Assembly (NCBI GenBank): GCA_964435235.1 | Contig: CAYSXZ010000042.1 | Span: 1-42,891 of the forward strand | DNA length: 42,891 bases | Source of the DNA: JAVZJR01 sp964435235 | GTDB taxonomy: Archaea > Micrarchaeota > Micrarchaeia > Anstonellales > Bilamarchaeaceae | Reading direction: 5' to 3' | Shown: positions 40,032 through 42,891 of the stretch, piece by piece | Layout of the letters: every line of letters begins with the position of its first letter | How positions within the stretch are numbered: position 1 is the first letter of the stretch | The notes under the pieces: generated by a model | What the model saw: the letters and a program-made list of their open reading frames with translations, nothing else | What the model was told of the DNA's origin: nothing | Database searches by the model: none | Translations under genes and position numbers: made by a program

Positions 40032-41529
40032 AAAGATATTTGACCTTGCGTTAAAGCGTTCTTTATTTTATCCGAGCAATGAACCGTATGGATCTGTTGG
40101 TGGATTCTATGATTACGGCCCTGTTGGAGCACTGCTCAAACAGAAGATAGAACGCCTCTGGCGAAGGATGTTCATAAAAGAAAATGGCTATCTTGAGATA
40201 GAGAGCAGTATAATAACCCCAGAGCCGGTTCTTAAGGCATCCGGTCATGTAGACGAATTCGCAGACCCAATTGCAGTATGTGAAAAATGCCAAACTACTG
40301 TTAGAGCAGATTCCTTTATAGCAGACAATGTAGATGGTTATAAGTGGGATGGGAAGCTTGAGAGTTTAGATGAGATGATAAGGAAGAAGGGACTTAAATG
40401 TCCAAGATGCGGCAGCCCTTTCTCTAAGGTGCGCATGTTTAACCTTATGTTTAAAACAGGGATAGGTGCTGATTCTTATCCTGCATATGCAAGGCCAGAG
40501 ACTGCACAGGGAATATTCACTGCCTTTCCCCGCCTTTACAAGAACCATGGAACAAAATTGCCACTTGTTGTTGGGCAGGTTGGAAGGAGTTTTAGGAATG
40601 AGATATCGCCACGCAAGGGGCTTGTTCGAATGAGGGAATTTACACAGATGGAGCTAGAGTATTTCTTCGATCCTTCCGAGTCGAGAATAGAAAATTTCTC
40701 ATCAGTTGCTGAAACAAAAATGCGATTTAAGATGGATGGAAAGATTAGTGCGAAAACTGCGAGTGAGGTAGTGAGCGAGGGTATTGTGCCAAACGAGATA
40801 TTCGCCTATTTCCTTGCGAAGGAGTGGGAGTTCTATAAACAGGTTGGGATAAATGAGGCTGAAATGTATTTTAGGATTCTTGGAAACGAAGAAACCCCGC
40901 ATTACTCAAAAAGGAACATAGATATGGAGGTTCAAACCTCTTTTGGAATTATAGAAACCATAGGAAATGCATATCGAACTGATTTTGACCTTTCCCAGCA
41001 TGCAAGGCTAAGCGGGCAGGATTTTTCTGTTTTCTTAGAACAGGAAAAGAAGAAGATAGTGCCGCATGTTTTTGAAGTTTCTATGGGCGTGGATAGACTT
41101 ATATTCTGTGTCCTGGAGCACTGTTTTAGGTCGGCGACGAAAGAGAAGGATTGGGAATGGTTCGACTTCCCTCCAGCTATAGCACCGTATGAGGTTGCGG
41201 TATATCCTCTTATGAAAAAAGATGGACTGGATAAGAAAGCGCTCGAGGTCTCAGCAATCCTGAAGAAGAGGTTTGATGTTCTTTATAGGGATAGCGGAAG
41301 CATAGGAAGGCGATACGCAAGAGGGGATGAGATAGGCGTCCTTGCTTCTGTTACTATCGATTATGATACATTAACAGATGGAAGCGTCACGCTCAGATAT
41401 AGAAATACTGGAGAGCAAGTAAGGGTAAGCATAAAACAAGTCATTGAAATAATAGAACGATTTATGAACGGTGAGGCGTGGGAGGGAATAAAGGGTGATT
41501 ACAAGGCATTCGGCAAGTATGGGGTGTGA
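40018..41529 (+). CDS. glyS: Glycine-tRNA ligase (alpha2 type)
   Basis: Class II synthetase of the single-chain archaeal/eukaryotic/Gram-positive type. ASGHVDEFADP near residue 80, a zinc-binding-like pair of cysteine knuckles (CEKCQ and CPRCG), motif 2 FRNEISPRKGLVRMREFTQ and motif 3 with GVDRLIFCVLE are present; the anticodon-binding domain ends the protein. Its 503 residues are normal. Start GTG 40018 (GTG 40021 is equally possible) lies inside secD, with GAGGAGGG upstream, so it is co-transcribed with the export genes, a curious partner. Confidence 0.95.
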   Translation: MVLHEKIFDLALKRSLFYPSNEPYGSVGGFYDYGPVGALLKQKIERLWRRMFIKENGYLEIESSIITPEPVLKASGHVDEFADPIAVCEKCQTTVRADSFIADNVDGYKWDGKLESLDEMIRKKGLKCPRCGSPFSKVRMFNLMFKTGIGADSYPAYARPETAQGIFTAFPRLYKNHGTKLPLVVGQVGRSFRNEISPRKGLVRMREFTQMELEYFFDPSESRIENFSSVAETKMRFKMDGKISAKTASEVVSEGIVPNEIFAYFLAKEWEFYKQVGINEAEMYFRILGNEETPHYSKRNIDMEVQTSFGIIETIGNAYRTDFDLSQHARLSGQDFSVFLEQEKKKIVPHVFEVSMGVDRLIFCVLEHCFRSATKEKDWEWFDFPPAIAPYEVAVYPLMKKDGLDKKALEVSAILKKRFDVLYRDSGSIGRRYARGDEIGVLASVTIDYDTLTDGSVTLRYRNTGEQVRVSIKQVIEIIERFMNGEAWEGIKGDYKAFGKYGV

Positions 41530-41532
41530 TGA

Positions 41533-42597
41533 ATGAAGAAGATAGTTGTTTTAGCTAGTCTTACTATTCTTATCTTGATTTTAGCATTTGGGTGTATAGG
41601 TGGAGGAGAAGAGGAAAAACCGCCTGAGATTAAAGAGAATAAAACAAATCAAACTATAAGCGTAATAATAACAGGGGAAAGAAACGAGAGCGTTGCAATG
41701 AATGTTACCGCAACAGAGGAGGAGAATGTAACTGAAGAATGGACTGGTATAGGATATGTGTATGAACCTGATGCAAGGCTCGGTGTCTATTTTATTGATG
41801 GATGCGATTACACAACTGGAAAGCATGGGGCCGCTATTTTTATAAAGAAAGGCGATTTTGACATGCTAGTAGACGGCGGTTCTCTTGGAAGCGTAAATAG
41901 AATTATAGATGAACTAAAGGGTAAAAATATAGATGATATCGATGTTCTCGTTTCAACTACTGGAGATGAAAGAAGGTATGGCGGACTTTCGCGTATAATA
42001 GATGAATTTGAAGTAGAAGAGTTTTGGTGGGGAGGAAATGATTTCTCTAATGAAAGCTACAATGCAGTGATAAACAAGATATCTGCCAAAGCAAAGAACA
42101 TACGTGTTGTAGAGCGCAATTATTCTGTCGAGTTGAATGGTATAAAAATTTATGCGCTTAATCCAAAGACGAGAAATCGTTTTGATGATGTTAATAATGA
42201 TGCGATCGTCCTAAGAATAGAGGATAGAAATCTTACCCTTCTTCTTACGGGTAATATTCAGACTGGCGCGCAGGGCGATCTTGTGAATAATCTTGGGAGC
42301 AAGATTCGTGTTGATGTTATGGAAGCGCCCTATTATGGTGTTGGGGCCGGTACTGCTAATATCGCCCTTTTCCTACAGACAAGCAAACCGAAGTATATGA
42401 TTATAGAGGGCTGCTCGGATGAAACACGCGAGGTTGAAGGATCTACAAGAAATCCGTTTAGAAGACTAATGGGGATGGAGCAGTATAATATTAGATATTT
42501 TGAAACGTATAAGAACGGAACAATAAAAATAACCGTTGATAATTTCGGTTATGATATAAGACCTGCCGCTCTCTCCGAACGGCCAAGAAGAACCTAA
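41533..42597 (+). CDS. Lipoprotein with degenerate ComEC-like metallo-beta-lactamase domain
   Basis: A signal peptide with lipobox LAFGC (Cys21) is followed by an acidic, sequon-rich linker (NKT, NQT, NES, NVT), then a fold matching the ComEC/Rec2-type metallo-beta-lactamase domain: VYFIDGCDYTTGKHGAAIFI, MLVDGGSLGSVNRIIDELK, DDIDVLVSTTGDERRYGGL, LLLTGNIQTGAQGDLV and DVMEAPYYGVGAGTANIAL. The metal motif THxDxDHxGG is replaced by STTGDERRYGG, and the later His pair by PYYG, so metal-dependent nuclease activity is unlikely. The start is ATG 41533, 3 nt after the GlyRS gene. It probably binds something outside the cell; the ligand is unknown. Confidence 0.8.
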   Translation: MKKIVVLASLTILILILAFGCIGGGEEEKPPEIKENKTNQTISVIITGERNESVAMNVTATEEENVTEEWTGIGYVYEPDARLGVYFIDGCDYTTGKHGAAIFIKKGDFDMLVDGGSLGSVNRIIDELKGKNIDDIDVLVSTTGDERRYGGLSRIIDEFEVEEFWWGGNDFSNESYNAVINKISAKAKNIRVVERNYSVELNGIKIYALNPKTRNRFDDVNNDAIVLRIEDRNLTLLLTGNIQTGAQGDLVNNLGSKIRVDVMEAPYYGVGAGTANIALFLQTSKPKYMIIEGCSDETREVEGSTRNPFRRLMGMEQYNIRYFETYKNGTIKITVDNFGYDIRPAALSERPRRT

Positions 42598-42607
42598 TTA
42601 ACAACCG

Positions 42608-42640
42608 AACCGCAGGGAAACCGCCTGCGGTTTCTCTTCC
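42608..42640 (+). terminator. Hairpin terminator-like element after the lipoprotein gene
   Basis: AACCGCAGG (42608-42616) pairs perfectly with CCTGCGGTT (42624-42632) across a 7-nt loop, followed by a pyrimidine/T-rich TTCTCTTCC. It lies 10 nt after the stop codon of the last gene and probably ends the export operon. Confidence 0.55.
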
Positions 42641-42658
42641 TGCGTTCTAAATAGAGTG

Positions 42659-42891
42659 CAGAAGAAAAACCGAGCCCAGAAGAAAAACCTTATCAACTGA
42701 CGAAGCGAGCCTGAGAAAAAACTAAGTCCGCTTCGTCGCTTCGTATAATAGAAGAAGAATAGTAAAACCTAAGCACAGAAGAAAAACCGAGCCCAGAAGA
42801 AAAACCTTATCAACTGACGAAGCGAGCCTGAGAAAAAACTAAGTCCGCTTCGTCGCTTCGTATAATAGAAGAAGAATAGTAAAACCTAAGC
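42659..42891. repeat. Tandem 117-bp repeat, two copies, cut by the window edge
   Basis: The unit beginning CAGAAGAAAAACCGAGCC at 42659 repeats from 42776 with a period of 117 bp; the second copy runs to the window edge with no mismatch seen by eye. Each unit has two internal copies of CCAGAAGAAAAACC-like sequence, and GACGAAGCG (42699-42707), which can pair with CGCTTCGTC (42729-42737) or, shifted by one base, with TCGCTTCGT (42736-42744). The unit has no convincing reading frame. More copies may follow outside the window. Confidence 0.85.

Noticed and set aside
42659..42891. CRISPR array
   Set aside because: The repeat unit is 117 bp with no distinct unique spacers; successive copies are identical throughout.

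Overview
The window is archaeal. Evidence: a eukaryote-type family B DNA polymerase with a C-terminal PCNA-binding motif, archaeal S10, archaeal/eukaryotic-type TrpRS and GlyRS, SecF-before-SecD order, a transketolase split into two genes, a geranylgeranyl-reductase-family flavoprotein, KaiC-like and Roadblock proteins, TATA boxes (TTTAAA-like) 25-30 nt upstream of many start codons (leaderless mRNAs), and GGTG/GGTGAT ribosome binding sites elsewhere. The compact layout and gene mix would suit a DPANN-type lineage such as Micrarchaeota or Diapherotrites, but this is inference; no rRNA gene is present and no tRNA gene was found.

Layout. 0.3-3.7 kb: site-2 protease, SpeD, Mut7-C RNase-like protein, S10 and ornithine carbamoyltransferase. 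3.8-7.0 kb: two tandem, divergent protein-kinase-like genes. 7.0-10.5 kb, minus strand: KaiC-like ATPase, Roadblock, TldD and a TctA-family membrane protein. 10.6-18.2 kb: PolB, then ribulose-phosphate epimerase, both transketolase halves and transaldolase, followed by a DUF35 protein and a LemA/GIDE membrane pair. With RpiA at 27.2 kb the window encodes a full non-oxidative pentose phosphate route. 18.2-21.2 kb: an accessory, decaying stretch with lipoproteins, short broken reading frames and a 29-bp direct repeat. 21.2-27.8 kb: TrpRS, a small unknown protein, a double-ACT protein, FtsZ, VapBC, PurQ, a PfpI-like protein, two small unknown proteins and RpiA.

27.8-42.6 kb holds the most unusual locus. 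One minus-strand operon encodes a 659-residue helical protein, a 1672-residue predicted exported protein, a small SecB-like protein and a geranylgeranyl-reductase-family flavoprotein. Divergently, a second SecB-like paralogue leads SecF, SecD, GlyRS and a lipoprotein carrying a ComEC-like metallo-beta-lactamase fold that has lost its metal ligands. I read this as a possible export locus in which dedicated SecB-like chaperones serve a giant secreted protein next to SecDF. The SecB assignment is by fold-level resemblance only.

The right edge (42.66-42.89 kb) carries two tandem copies of a 117-bp non-coding unit with alternative hairpins and may continue beyond the window.
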